A DNA stretch of 64,000 nt from Longimicrobium sp. (GCF_036388275.1 NZ_DASVSF010000021.1:1-64000); one strand, 5' to 3'. Positions 17,866 through 27,029 are shown, numbered from the stretch's first letter. Notes: generated from the sequence alone by a model not told the origin. Translations and numbers: made by a program.

Positions 17866-18945
17866 GTGAAGGTCATCCCCACCCATCCGTTGCGAGGGCT
17901 GGTGCGTGAAGCCCGCAACGTTCCCGGCGTGTACCGCTGGCTGGGCACGGACGGCGAAGTGCTGTACGTGGGCAAGAGCAAGTCGCTCCGCACGCGGCTG
18001 CTCACCTACTTTCGCGCCAAGCGGGGCGACAAGCAGCACGCCATCGTCCAGGGCGCCGCCTCGCTCTCGTGGGACTACGAGCCCAGCGAGTTCGCCGCGC
18101 TGCTCCGCGAGTTGGAGCTCATCAAGCGGTTCCGCCCGCGGATGAACCAGCAGCACAAGCGCGACGGCCGCTACTCGTTCCTGAAGGTGACCACCGCGCG
18201 CGCCCCGCGCCTGTACGTGGTGGGCGCCGTCTCCGACGATGCGGCCAGCTACTACGGACCCTTCCGCGGCGGCAAGCGGGTCCAGGAAGCGGTCCGCGAG
18301 CTGAACGACCTGCTGGGGCTTCGCGACTGCCCGGTGAACACGCCCATCCGCTTCGCCGGCCAGCCCGACCTGTTCGCGTGGGAGCACGCCCCCCGCTGCC
18401 ACCGGTTCGAGCTGAAGCTGTGCCTGGGCCCCTGCGCGGGACGGTGCAGCGAGCCCGAGTACCAGCGGAGGGTGGACCTTGCCCGCGCCTTTCTGGATGG
18501 GCGGGCGGACGAGCCCGTGCGCTGGCTGAACGAGCGGATGCAGGCGGCCTCGGACCGGTGGGAGTTCGAGTATGCGGCGTCCCTGCGCGAGCGCCTGCGG
18601 AGGCTGGAGGGACTGCGCGACGAGTTCGCGCAGCTGCGCGAGGCGCTGGACACCCTGACCTTCGTGTATCGCGTTCCCGGGACGGACGGCGACGACCGCG
18701 TGTACCTGGTGCGGCGCGGCACCGTGCGCGCCAGCGTTCCCGTGCCGCGCAGCACCGCCGAGCGGCGGCGCCTTTCGCGGCTGTGCGATGAGCATTTCGG
18801 CCGGCCAGAGGGCGCGGGCGCCCTCGTTCAGCGGCACCAGGTAGACGAGATCCTGCTGCTGGCGCGCTGGTTCCGCGCGCGGCCGCAGGAGATGGAGAAC
18901 ACGGTGCCGCCGGCCCGCGTGGAGGCGCTGCCGCTGAGCGCGTGA
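17866..18945 (+). CDS. Short UvrC/Cho-like GIY-YIG nuclease
   Basis: A 359-aa protein corresponding to the N-terminal half of UvrC. The GIY-YIG domain has GVY at 21-23 and YVG at 34-36, R42, and the catalytic Glu at about 82 (LLRELELIK). A Cys-containing linker (C178, C186, C190, C194) and a UVR-type helical hairpin (about 222-252) follow. The C-terminal RNase H-like nuclease and helix-hairpin-helix domains of full UvrC are missing, so it could make only the 3' incision, as E. coli Cho does. The last 100 residues match no domain I recognise. The GTG at 17866 is likely; an in-frame TTG lies 13 codons earlier. A full-length uvrC is expected elsewhere. Confidence 0.82.
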   Translation: MKVIPTHPLRGLVREARNVPGVYRWLGTDGEVLYVGKSKSLRTRLLTYFRAKRGDKQHAIVQGAASLSWDYEPSEFAALLRELELIKRFRPRMNQQHKRDGRYSFLKVTTARAPRLYVVGAVSDDAASYYGPFRGGKRVQEAVRELNDLLGLRDCPVNTPIRFAGQPDLFAWEHAPRCHRFELKLCLGPCAGRCSEPEYQRRVDLARAFLDGRADEPVRWLNERMQAASDRWEFEYAASLRERLRRLEGLRDEFAQLREALDTLTFVYRVPGTDGDDRVYLVRRGTVRASVPVPRSTAERRRLSRLCDEHFGRPEGAGALVQRHQVDEILLLARWFRARPQEMENTVPPARVEALPLSA

Positions 18946-19035
18946 GCCGCGTGGCACATGCGTTGCGCCCGGCCCGCGGGGCACGGTGACGCCGTGAGCC
19001 CCCGACGCGTTCGAACCATCCTGACGGAGCCGTTG

Positions 19036-20082
19036 ATGCGGACCAGCTTCCGCTTGCTTTTCGTGTGTGCCGCCGCCCTGCTCTCCGCCTGCGGGGAGGG
19101 CGGCCCCGCTACCGCCGGCATGGCGGGGGGCGATACCACCGGCCCTCCCCCGCAGTCGCCCTACGGCGCCACCGGCGCGCAGAACGTGCGCGTGGTGCCG
19201 GTGGAGATCGAGGTGATCGGCCTTCCCGAGGGGTGGAACGGAATGCGGATCGCCGCGCTTTCCGATTTTCACCTGTCCATGTGGCCCGACAACGCCAACG
19301 TGGCGCGCGCGGCCGTGGAGCGGGCCATCGCCGAAAAACCCGACGTCTTCGTGCTGCTGGGCGACTACGTGGGCAGCCGCCGCGGCGACTTCACGGCGCT
19401 GGACCGCGTCCTCGCGCCGCTGAGGGGAAGGACCGTGTTCGCGGTGCTGGGCAACGAGGACATGCTGGAAGATCCCGACGAGCCCGACAGCCTGGCCATC
19501 CTGACGCGCGCCGCCCTGGCCCGCAACGGGGTGCAGCTGCTCCACAACGCGCGCGCGCGGTTCATCCGCAACAACGACACGGCCTTCATCGCGGGGGTGG
19601 ATCCCTACATCGCGCGCCGGCCGGACTGGCGCCGCGCCGAGATGTACGGCGGCATCCCCGGCGGGGGCTCCACGCCCGTGCTGCTGGCGCACATGCCGGT
19701 GGCCGCGCTGACGGTGCCCACCGACAAGTACCCCTCCGTCATCTCCGGCCACACCTTCTGCGGGCAGATCGAGGTGCCGGGCACGCCCCGGCTGACGTGG
19801 GTGAACACCGAGCTGTTCCCGCAGGAGGCCAACGCGGCGAGCAACCGCATCTACCGGGTGCGCGGGTCCACGCTGTTCGTCACCTGCGGCCTGGGATTCT
19901 CGTTCGTCCCGGTGCGGTTCGGCTCGCCGCCGGAGGTGGCGATGATCACGCTGCGCACGGTCGGCGGGGTGCAGCGCGACACGGCGGCTACGAAGGGCGG
20001 CGTGAACGTCGACTCGCTGATCCAGCAGTTCACCCCCGACTCGGCGCGCACGGAGGAGGATACGACGGCGGACGAGGGCTGA
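19036..20082 (+). CDS. Metallophosphoesterase lipoprotein with altered metal motifs
   Basis: A 348-aa calcineurin-like phosphoesterase exported as a lipoprotein: lipobox LLSAC with C19. The domain starts near 68 with DFH (D77, H79) and GD (D110). The usual GNH(D/E) is GNED here (N140, E141) and the usual GHTHGGQ is GHTFCGQ, so two histidines that normally serve catalysis or metal binding are replaced. It may therefore work differently or have lost activity. The closest family type is the YkuE/YaeI-like membrane phosphoesterases (inference). GGAG lies 7 bases before the ATG at 19036. It ends in an acidic tail (TEEDTTADEG). The partner and substrate are unknown. Confidence 0.83.
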   Translation: MRTSFRLLFVCAAALLSACGEGGPATAGMAGGDTTGPPPQSPYGATGAQNVRVVPVEIEVIGLPEGWNGMRIAALSDFHLSMWPDNANVARAAVERAIAEKPDVFVLLGDYVGSRRGDFTALDRVLAPLRGRTVFAVLGNEDMLEDPDEPDSLAILTRAALARNGVQLLHNARARFIRNNDTAFIAGVDPYIARRPDWRRAEMYGGIPGGGSTPVLLAHMPVAALTVPTDKYPSVISGHTFCGQIEVPGTPRLTWVNTELFPQEANAASNRIYRVRGSTLFVTCGLGFSFVPVRFGSPPEVAMITLRTVGGVQRDTAATKGGVNVDSLIQQFTPDSARTEEDTTADEG

Positions 20083-20109
20083 CGCCCGGCGGTCGCGGCG
20101 CACCTCGAA

Positions 20110-20220
20110 ACCTGTCATCCTGAGGCCCAGGCGCGCCGAACCTGCCTGTAGGACAAGCCTCGCGGGCCGAAGGATCTAGCCGCGGATACGTCCCAGCCAG
20201 GGCGCGGCAGCGGTCACTAA
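20110..20220 (+). repeat. Dispersed repeat R2, copy 1
   Basis: It shares with 32263-32369, in the same order and orientation, cctgtcatcctgaggcccag, gcgggccgaaggatctagcc and ggcgcggcagcggtcac, with diverged spacers in between. Confidence 0.8.
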
Positions 20221-20221
20221 A

Positions 20222-20258
20222 GCCGAGGCCTCGGCTCTACGGGTTCACCCGCCCGTGG
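20222..20258 (+). repeat. Hairpin plus R3-type half element, copy E
   Basis: A stem AGCCGAG-GC-CTCGGCT (20222-20237) is followed by CGGGT-TC-ACCCG (20240-20251) and CCCGTG. The second hairpin keeps the TC loop and the CCCGTG flank of R3 hairpin 2, but with a different stem sequence; hairpin 1 of R3 is absent. Confidence 0.6.
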
Positions 20259-20296
20259 AGGGTTACACGCGACAGCCCCGGTGCGCCTCGAGGAAT

Positions 20297-20373
20297 GTGT
20301 GGCGGATTCCTCGGTCGCTGCCGTCGACAGTGCACGGGCAGGTTCGGCGTGGCCGCTCCGTCGGGATGACAGG
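20297..20373 (-). repeat. Dispersed repeat R2b, minus orientation
   Basis: The reverse complement starts cctgtcatcccgacggagcg and contains gccgaacctgcc and gaatccgccacac, parallel to 13249-13325. Confidence 0.7.
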
Positions 20374-20490
20374 CGCGCTTCGGCAGCGCTGTGGTGCGCG
20401 TGAGGTAAAAGCCCCGAACGGGACGCGTGAGCGGCCCGTCTCGGGAGCTTACCGCATTTACAGCCGCGGAATCATCTTCCCCAGCGGACT

Positions 20491-20523
20491 AAGGGCCGGC
20501 TCCCGCGCGGGGAGCCGGCCCTT
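20491..20523 (-). terminator. Intrinsic terminator of C39-like peptidase gene
   Basis: A 14-bp stem aagggccggctccc (20491-20504) pairs with ggggagccggccctt (20509-20523) across a 4-base loop, 27 bases after the stop at 20550 when read on the minus strand. Confidence 0.75.
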
Positions 20524-20549
20524 CATCGTCTCATTATGGTGCCCCGTGG

Positions 20550-21548
20550 TCAGGGCACCAGGTACGTCTCGTGGTACCGCACCGTGTTCGGATCGAAGTA
20601 GGTACAGTTGCCCTGCCATGGCGTGGTGATCGCCTTGCCTACGATCGACCTCCCGTAGCGCACCCCTGCCCCGCCCGATCCGCCGTAACCCGCGCCGTTG
20701 CACAGGCTCTGTCCCCATACCCCGGCGGGATCGTTCATCGTGTAGTTCGTTCCGTCGTTGCCGATCAACAGCATCACGTGACCCGAGCTGGTGAACTTTC
20801 CGTGGATGATCACCGGCCGCTGCTTGTTCAGCTCCGCCTCCATCTGCGCGACGGACCCGGTTTCCATGTGCACGCGGATGCGCTGCTTGAGCCCGGCGCG
20901 CGCCGCGAGGCGGTTGAAGATCGTGTCGAACTTGAATTCGTCCTGCGACTGCTTGCGGAATTCCGTGTAGATCTGGTCCGGCGTGTAGTTGGCCCCGTAG
21001 TACTTCAGCAGCATCGCCATCGTGGTGTTGGCGCAGGTGGCGCCGGGCTCGTACACGTTGTTGTACTGAAAGAAGTACGGCACGTTCGCGATCAGGTCGC
21101 GGATGGTGAAGTCCTTGTACGCGCCCGCCACCTGCGTGCCCGCCGAGTTGTAGCCGCGCACGTAGATCCGCCGCACCCCCACGCCGCTGAACTTGTACGT
21201 CACCGCAAAGAAGTTCGCGCGGTCCGTGCTGGAGCCCAGCAGATAGGTTCCGTCGGCGAAGTACTTGATGGTGACGATGTCGCTGGTCGCGTCGGCCTTG
21301 AAGGTGACCGGGTTGGTGGCGGTGGTGCCGGTGGGGCTCACCCACGCGATCGTGGCGGTGCCGGAGAGCGTCTTCCGTGCGCCTTCCGGCGTGGGGGTCA
21401 GCGGGGCCGCCGCGCCGTCGCACCCGGCCAGCGCCAGCATTCCCGCGAGCACGGCAAGGCACGATGCCCGTCCGAATCGTGGAAGGCGGCGCCTGGGGAG
21501 ATTCGGGGCTTGCGCGAACAGCGGGAGGAGCGTGCCTGGATGGTTCAT
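20550..21548 (-). CDS. C39-like papain-fold peptidase lipoprotein
   Basis: A 332-aa protein with a long basic N-region and lipobox LALAGC (C43), so an exported lipoprotein. Residues 65-150 form a beta-rich Ig-like domain. From about 155 it is a peptidase C39_2-type fold: Q161 for the oxyanion hole, the catalytic Cys in GATCANT (C172), His in SGHVMLL (H257), and the Asp/Asn in NDPAG (N272, D273). Such enzymes cut peptides or peptidoglycan cross-links outside the cell; here no ABC exporter is nearby, so a role in bacteriocin leader removal is unlikely. A strong terminator follows. Substrate unknown. Confidence 0.85.
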   Translation of the reverse strand: MNHPGTLLPLFAQAPNLPRRRLPRFGRASCLAVLAGMLALAGCDGAAAPLTPTPEGARKTLSGTATIAWVSPTGTTATNPVTFKADATSDIVTIKYFADGTYLLGSSTDRANFFAVTYKFSGVGVRRIYVRGYNSAGTQVAGAYKDFTIRDLIANVPYFFQYNNVYEPGATCANTTMAMLLKYYGANYTPDQIYTEFRKQSQDEFKFDTIFNRLAARAGLKQRIRVHMETGSVAQMEAELNKQRPVIIHGKFTSSGHVMLLIGNDGTNYTMNDPAGVWGQSLCNGAGYGGSGGAGVRYGRSIVGKAITTPWQGNCTYFDPNTVRYHETYLVP

Positions 21549-21921
21549 CGTGCCTCGAGCGGGTACGGGAGGGGAGGGACATCAGGGATGAACCTGAAAC
21601 CGGAATTTTCGTACCCGCGCTGTTCCTCCAGGGCCGTTCTGAATGCGCCGTGGCGTAACCACATACTGTGCAACGACTACCGGAATGCGACTCCCCAACC
21701 ACCCTGGTACGTGCCGGTCTGACCGCATCGAACCGCTTTTCCCTGCCGCGGAACTTATGCCTGGTTCACGACGCGAATCCGACGCTTTGTGCCATCGATC
21801 AGGAATGGCGAGAGCGATTGCTGATTCCCATTCTTCGGACAACGGCCGAGGGCGGGGACGCAAGCGCAGACCCTACCCTCGTTTCGATCCCCTTGACCCG
21901 CGGCTCTACATCTGCGGACCC
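21549..21921. other. Intergenic region, nothing identified
   Basis: These 373 bases separate two genes on the minus strand and should hold the promoter of the C39-like peptidase gene. I found no family-like open frame, repeat or clear hairpin. Confidence 0.5.
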
Positions 21922-23481
21922 TCACCCGTCCTTCTGCTCGTCAACACCCCCCGCCGCAATAGACCGGCCCACCGCGGCAAGTAGCTGCGCGGGCGTGACC
22001 GGCTTCTGCAAGATGTTCTCGGTGGCGCTCTGCAATCCACGCTCGCGCAATGCATCACCCGTGTAGCCGGTTAGATACAGGACTGGGATCCCGGGTCGGA
22101 TCGCCCTGCAGCCCGCGACGAGCTCGGGGCCGCTCATTCCGGGCATTACGACGTCCGTCACCAGCAGATCGACTTTCGGGGCGACCGCCGTGAATGCGCC
22201 CAGTGCCTCCTCAGGTCTTCCGAACCCTGAAACTTCGAAGCCCGCCTGCTCCATCACGCGGATGCAATATCGCCGTACCGATATATCGTCCTCTACCAGG
22301 AAGATCCGCCCCAGGCCGGCCGGAAGGCTCGAGATCATCCTCGCCGGTGAGGCGGGGTCGGCGGGTCCGTCTTCTGCCGGCATAAGGAGGTGGAAGACGG
22401 TTCCCTCCCCCACCCTGCTTTGGGCCCAGATGAACCCGCCGGATTGCTTGACGATGCCATACGCGGTGGAAAGTCCCAGGCCCGTGCCCTTGAGCGGCCC
22501 TTTCGTGGTGAAGAACGGCTCGAACACGCGGGCAAGCACGTCCGGCGCCATTCCGAGTCCCGTGTCGTGGACTCGAATCGCGATGTAATTACCCGGGGGT
22601 ACGTAGTACGGGACCGATTCTTCATTCGGCCGGCGCACATCCGCCCGGCAGACCTCGAACCTCAGCACCCCGCCGGAGGGCATCGCGTCGCGGGCATTGA
22701 TGGCCAGATTGATCAGCACCTCCTCCAGTTGCGAAGGATCGACCCGGACGAGCCCCACGTCCGGGTTGATGGTGAGTTCGATCGAGATATCCTCCCCAAG
22801 CAGCCGGTCCAGGAGACGCCGGGCGGCGAGGACCAGGTTCCCCGGTTCCACGATCCGCAGATCGACCGTTCGTTGACCGGAGAAGGCGAGCAGCTGTTGA
22901 GTCACGGACTTCGCTCTCTCGCCTGCTCCCCGGATGTCTTCGACGTCCGTGCGACGGGGATCGTCGGATGGCATGTCGAGCAGCAAGAGCTCGGCATTCC
23001 CCAGGATCACCGTGAGGAGGTTGTTGAAATCATGCGCCACCCCGCCCGCCAACCGCCCCACGGCCTCCATCCGCTGGGCCTCCCTCAGCTGGATTTCGAG
23101 TTGTCGCCGTTCCGTCACGTCGGCCGCGAGGAGCAGAACGGCCGGCTCGCCCGCCAGCAGCCGATGGTTGAGACGTGCTTCCATGAAACGCCACGTCCCG
23201 TCAGCGTGCCGGCATCGGAAGCTGACCCAGGTCGCCCTCCCCTCGTTGGTCGCCAACAACGAACGCAGCACCATTTCCAGGTTGCGCTCGTCGTCCGGAT
23301 AAACCAGGGACAGGAGTGACTGGCCGATCAGCGCGTCCGGGGACAGCCCCAGGACCGATCCCGCCGAATCGCTTACGTATCCGAAAGAGAGAGAGGAATC
23401 CAGCACGGCAAAGATGTCTCTCTCGAACTCGAGCATTGCCCAGAGGCGGTCCAGCGGAATTTCCCATCGGCGTCCACGCAT
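21922..23481 (-). CDS. Soluble hybrid sensor histidine kinase (PAS-HisKA-HATPase-REC)
   Basis: A 519-aa cytoplasmic hybrid kinase with no membrane span. A PAS domain (about 15-135) is followed by the H-box GGVAHDFNN with H150, the N-box N262, the G1 DTGLGM at 306-311 and the G2 GTGLGL at 332-337. It ends with a receiver domain (about 390-512) whose acidic pair is D398/D399 and whose phospho-acceptor is D443 in VTDVVMPG. All phosphotransfer residues are present. The short DFNN kinase type often senses through PAS-bound ligands. No response regulator with an output domain lies next to it, so the target is unknown. ATG 23481 is chosen with an upstream GAAAGAG; the open frame extends 40 codons further. 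Confidence 0.92.
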   Translation of the reverse strand: MRGRRWEIPLDRLWAMLEFERDIFAVLDSSLSFGYVSDSAGSVLGLSPDALIGQSLLSLVYPDDERNLEMVLRSLLATNEGRATWVSFRCRHADGTWRFMEARLNHRLLAGEPAVLLLAADVTERRQLEIQLREAQRMEAVGRLAGGVAHDFNNLLTVILGNAELLLLDMPSDDPRRTDVEDIRGAGERAKSVTQQLLAFSGQRTVDLRIVEPGNLVLAARRLLDRLLGEDISIELTINPDVGLVRVDPSQLEEVLINLAINARDAMPSGGVLRFEVCRADVRRPNEESVPYYVPPGNYIAIRVHDTGLGMAPDVLARVFEPFFTTKGPLKGTGLGLSTAYGIVKQSGGFIWAQSRVGEGTVFHLLMPAEDGPADPASPARMISSLPAGLGRIFLVEDDISVRRYCIRVMEQAGFEVSGFGRPEEALGAFTAVAPKVDLLVTDVVMPGMSGPELVAGCRAIRPGIPVLYLTGYTGDALRERGLQSATENILQKPVTPAQLLAAVGRSIAAGGVDEQKDG

Positions 23482-23814
23482 GGTAACTCTTTCGGTGTAG
23501 ACCCGGGGTCGAAACGGGAGGCGATGGCCGAGGGGCTGGCTACGTTGTCCATCCTCACTGGAAAGGGTAGTCACGTGTGGCGCGATCCGCAAGCGACACA
23601 AATCTCACACCTGACGTAAACTCACGGGCCGAACGCTCGGGCATCCGCGGGCGGTTCGCGCAGCGCTTGTGGATCCCTCCCGTACCGTGTTCCACAACGC
23701 TCTGAAAGGTGATGCCGGGCCGCTGGTGTCCCTGGTCCGGTCCCTTCGGCAACGAAAAGGGGCGGGGATGCACGCGCATCCCCGCCCCTTTTCGATTCCG
23801 CTGGACCCGCGGGC
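23482..23814. other. Intergenic region between kinase and M28 operon end
   Basis: No gene is seen. It holds the promoter side of the kinase gene and, at 23755-23792, the terminator of the long minus-strand operon. Confidence 0.55.
23755..23792 (-). terminator. Intrinsic terminator of the ubiD-to-M28 operon
   Basis: A 17-bp perfect stem (23755-23771 with 23776-23792) with a 4-base loop ends in a TTTT tract on the minus strand, 23 bases past the M28 gene stop. Confidence 0.85.
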
Positions 23815-25392
23815 CTACATCCGCGGACTTTCCGCCGCGCTGCGGGCGGGAGCGGCGCAGGCGGGCCAGCTGCCCGGCTGCCCCGTCTGCTGGTTCACCG
23901 GGAACTCCGTCCGCCGGTCGCGCGGAAGGATGTTCGCCTCCTGGTCGGCCTGGTAGATCAGCATGGCCACCATCAGCGCGTTCCGCCGCACGTCGTCCCA
24001 CGAGATCTTGTCGTACGTGTCGCGGTTGGTGTGCCACGTGTACGTCCCGTAATCCCACGAGAGCGAGCCGAGGCCGAACGCCGGCGCGCCGTAGCACACG
24101 AACGCCGCGTTGTCCGATCCGCCACCGCTGGGCATCCCCGGATCGTCGATCTGCACGCTGTCGGTCACGAACGACGGCATCGCGCCCAGCCAGCGGCGGA
24201 AGTACGGCGCCGTGCCCGTCAGCCCCTGCATGGAAATGTTGCGAATGCGGCCCGTGCCGTTGTCCTGGTTGAACAGCACGTGCAGGCCGCTGACGATTTC
24301 CGGGTGGTCGGCGGCAAAGGCGCGCGACCCGTTCAGCCCCTGCTCTTCGCCGCTCCAGTGGCCCACCACGATGCTGCGGTTGGGCCGCGGGTACACCTTG
24401 GAAAGGATGCGCATGGCCTCCATCATCACCACCGTGCCGGTGCCGTTGTCGGTGGCGCCCGACGAGCCGTCCCACGAGTCGAAGTGGGCGGACAGCATGA
24501 TGTACTCGTTGGGTTTGCGGCGCCCGCGCACCTGCGCGATCACGTTGGACACCGGCACCGCCTCGCCGGTGAACTGCGACTGCGCGTCCAGCCGCAGCCT
24601 GGGCGCGTCGCCGTTCGTCGCCAGCCGCGCCACCAGGCCGTAGTCCTCGCAGCTCAGGCTGATGACGGGCACCTGGCGGGTGCGCGCGTTGAAGATCTTG
24701 TCGACGCCCCACCCCTGCGACCACAGGTTGGTGACGATCCCCGCTACTCCCGCCGCCTCCAGCCGCAGCTGGAAGTCGCGGGCCGCCAACCCCGTGGCCG
24801 ACACCCGCTGGTTCCACGCGTTCTGCGCCGCCGTGCGCTCCGCACGGAACCGCTCCCAATCGGCTGCGACCGCCCAGCGCTGCCAGTTCTCGTCCGGGCG
24901 GCAGGTGGGCTGGGGGAACGAAATCATCACGAACTTGCCGCGCGCGCTCGGCAGCCAGGCCTTGAACGCCGCGGAATCCGCCATCTGCGGAAGCATCACG
25001 GCCTCGGCCGACACGGGGCCGTTGGTGCCCGGGCTCCAGGCCAGCATCATGCCCTCCAGCGAGCGTACGCGCGGAGTCATCAGGTCCACGTGCGTGTGGC
25101 CGCGCTGCCAGCCGCGCCAGGTGCCGTAGCGCTCGCTGCGGGCGGTGATGCCCCACTGCGCGTACTGGGCGATGGCCCAGCGCTGCGCCGCATCCATCTC
25201 CGGCGACCCCGTCAGCCGCGGGCCGATGGAGTCCAGCAGCGGCTGCGCCAGGCGCTCCAACTGCGAGTTCTGCGTTCCCTCCTGCCAAATGGCGCGCAGC
25301 ACAGGGTCGTTGCTCGTCCACTCCTGCTGCGCGGCGGCGGGGCCGGCCAGGAGGGCGCCGACGGACAGCACTGCCAGTGCGGTTCTCTTCAT
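23815..25392 (-). CDS. Secreted M28 zinc aminopeptidase, paralogue 1
   Basis: A 525-aa exopeptidase. A signal peptide (MKRTALAVLSVGALLAGPAA) is followed by an N-terminal region and a PA-like insertion (about 130-280). The M28 core has the di-zinc ligands H303 in SAHFDSWDG, D315 in GATDNGTG, E349/E350 in SGEEQGLNG, D427 in GSDNAAF and H454 in WHTNRDTYDK; all are intact. It should trim peptides in the periplasm or outside the cell. It shares domain order and many motifs with the gene immediately upstream, so they are tandem duplicates. It is the last gene of a nine-gene minus-strand run and is followed by a strong terminator. The true start is the ATG at 25392, although the frame stays open further upstream. 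Confidence 0.93.
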   Translation of the reverse strand: MKRTALAVLSVGALLAGPAAAQQEWTSNDPVLRAIWQEGTQNSQLERLAQPLLDSIGPRLTGSPEMDAAQRWAIAQYAQWGITARSERYGTWRGWQRGHTHVDLMTPRVRSLEGMMLAWSPGTNGPVSAEAVMLPQMADSAAFKAWLPSARGKFVMISFPQPTCRPDENWQRWAVAADWERFRAERTAAQNAWNQRVSATGLAARDFQLRLEAAGVAGIVTNLWSQGWGVDKIFNARTRQVPVISLSCEDYGLVARLATNGDAPRLRLDAQSQFTGEAVPVSNVIAQVRGRRKPNEYIMLSAHFDSWDGSSGATDNGTGTVVMMEAMRILSKVYPRPNRSIVVGHWSGEEQGLNGSRAFAADHPEIVSGLHVLFNQDNGTGRIRNISMQGLTGTAPYFRRWLGAMPSFVTDSVQIDDPGMPSGGGSDNAAFVCYGAPAFGLGSLSWDYGTYTWHTNRDTYDKISWDDVRRNALMVAMLIYQADQEANILPRDRRTEFPVNQQTGQPGSWPACAAPARSAAESPRM

Positions 25393-25466
25393 CACGATGA
25401 GTCTCTCACGTGTGGTGCCGGAAGGGTCCGGCGTGCGCCGCGCGGCAGGGCCGGTGGCGTTGCGCT

Positions 25467-27029
25467 TTAGTTCAGCGACCGCTGCGCAGGACGGCAGGCG
25501 GGCCAGCTGCCCGGCTGCCCCGCCACGTTGGGCGGAAACTCGGTGCGTTGCGTCCGGGGGATGCGCTCGTCTTCCGCGGCCTGGTAGGCCAGCATGGCCA
25601 GCAGCACCGCATTCCGGCGCAGATCGGAGAACACGATCTTGTCGTACGTGTCGCGATCGGTGTGCCAGGTGTAGGTGCCGTAGTCCCACGAGGTGGAAAG
25701 CAGCCAGAACCCCGGCGCGCCGCGGCACACGAAAGACGAGTGGTCGCTGGAGCCCGCGCTGGGCAGCCCCGGGGCGTCCAGCTTGATGCTGTCCGCCAAC
25801 ATCGGGGGCACGCGCGAAAGCCAGCGGCGGAAGAACGGCTCGGCTTCGGTGAACCCCTGCAGCGAGATGCGGTCGATGCGCCCCGTGCCCGTGTCCTGGT
25901 TCAGCAGCGCCTGCATGCCGCTCACGATCTCCGGATTGTCTTCGGCGAACGCGCGCGACCCGTTCAGGCCCTGCTCCTCGCCGCCCCACAGGCCCACGAC
26001 GATGGTGCGCTTCGGATTGGGATACACGGCACGGAGGATCCGCGCGGCCTCCATCATCACCAGCGTACCCGTTCCGTTGTCCGTGGCGCCCGATGCGGCG
26101 TCCCACGAGTCGAAGTGGGCGGACAGCACCACGTATTCATTCCGCAGGGCGCGGCCGGGGATGGTGGCGACGGTGTTCATCGCCGGGGCGGCACCGGTGA
26201 ACTCGGCCTGCGAGTTCACGCGGATCTCCGGGCCCTGGTTGCGCGACGCCAGCCGGTGGAGCAGCCCGTAGTCCTCGCAGGTCACATCCAGCACGGGCAG
26301 GGGCAGGCCCAGCGCATCGTGCACGCGCTGGGTGCCCCATCCGCCCGTCCACTCGCTGGTCACCACGCCCGCGGCGCCCGACCGCGTAAGGAGCATCTCC
26401 AGCTCGTTGGGCTGAACCCGCAACCGGGAAAGCCGTCGGCGCCAGCTGGAATCAGCCCGGGCCACGTCCTGCGCCAGCCGCCCCAGCATCTGCGGCTGCG
26501 CCCACTTCTGCCAGTTCTCGACCGGCCGGCAGGTCACCGGCTCGGCCGCGCCCAGGACGAACTTGCCACGCACGGTGCCCAGCCAGCGCCGGGCCGCCGC
26601 CGTGTCCGCCAGTTCGGGGATCGCCACCACCTCGGCGGTCACCGCGTCGGCGGTCCCGGGGCTCCACGCCAGCAGCCGCGCCTCCAGCGAGCGGACGCGC
26701 GGCTGCACCAAGTCCACGTGCGCCGTTCCGCGACGCCAGCCCACCCACGAGCCGTACGTCTCGTTGCGCGCCTCGATCCCCCAGCCGCGGAACTGCGCGG
26801 CGGCCCACTCGTGCGCGGCCCGCTGCCCCGGCGACCCCGTCAGCCGCGGCCCGATGCTGTCCATCAGCGCCTGCGCCATCGGCTCCAGCCGCGAGCGCTC
26901 CATCCCCTCGCTCCAGATCGCGCGCAGCACCGGGTCACCCGTCGTCCAGCCCTCCTGCGCAGCGGCTACGAGCGGAGTGGCGGCGAGCACCGCGGCTGCG
27001 ATCACCGCAAGGCGGACACGAGAGATCAT
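25467..27029 (-). CDS. Secreted M28 zinc aminopeptidase, paralogue 2
   Basis: A 520-aa paralogue of the next gene down. It has a signal peptide (residues 1-24, ending VAAAQ) and a matching PA-like insertion. Zinc ligands H305 in SAHFDSWDA and D317 in GATDNGTG, the GGEEQGLNG Glu pair, the GSSDHSSF Asp and WHTDRDTYDK His are present, so it is probably active. Differences from paralogue 1 (GSSDHSSF in place of GGSDNAAF) may reflect different peptide preferences. Its ATG overlaps the stop of the phosphodiesterase gene by 4 bases (ATGA), showing it belongs to the same transcript. Confidence 0.93.
   Translation of the reverse strand: MISRVRLAVIAAAVLAATPLVAAAQEGWTTGDPVLRAIWSEGMERSRLEPMAQALMDSIGPRLTGSPGQRAAHEWAAAQFRGWGIEARNETYGSWVGWRRGTAHVDLVQPRVRSLEARLLAWSPGTADAVTAEVVAIPELADTAAARRWLGTVRGKFVLGAAEPVTCRPVENWQKWAQPQMLGRLAQDVARADSSWRRRLSRLRVQPNELEMLLTRSGAAGVVTSEWTGGWGTQRVHDALGLPLPVLDVTCEDYGLLHRLASRNQGPEIRVNSQAEFTGAAPAMNTVATIPGRALRNEYVVLSAHFDSWDAASGATDNGTGTLVMMEAARILRAVYPNPKRTIVVGLWGGEEQGLNGSRAFAEDNPEIVSGMQALLNQDTGTGRIDRISLQGFTEAEPFFRRWLSRVPPMLADSIKLDAPGLPSAGSSDHSSFVCRGAPGFWLLSTSWDYGTYTWHTDRDTYDKIVFSDLRRNAVLLAMLAYQAAEDERIPRTQRTEFPPNVAGQPGSWPACRPAQRSLN

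Larger units (their letters stand above)
20083..20549. other. Intergenic repeat-bearing region
   Basis: No gene is seen in these 467 bases between convergent genes. It holds an R2 repeat (20110-20220), a hairpin plus an R3-style half element (20222-20258), an inverted R2b copy (20297-20373) and the terminator of the C39-like peptidase gene (20491-20523). Confidence 0.65.

Noticed and set aside
17866..18945. UvrC-like gene as a pseudogene cut off at its 3' end
   Set aside because: It has a normal stop, no frameshift and a plausible C-terminal part; a Cho-like protein explains it better.
20550..21548. C39-like peptidase as a bacteriocin leader peptidase
   Set aside because: No ABC transporter or precursor peptide is near, and the protein is a lipoprotein outside the cytoplasm.
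23815..26106. A single 763-codon protein covering the M28 gene and upstream sequence
   Set aside because: The upstream part is the other frame of the second M28 gene. The signal peptide at 25392 gives the real start.
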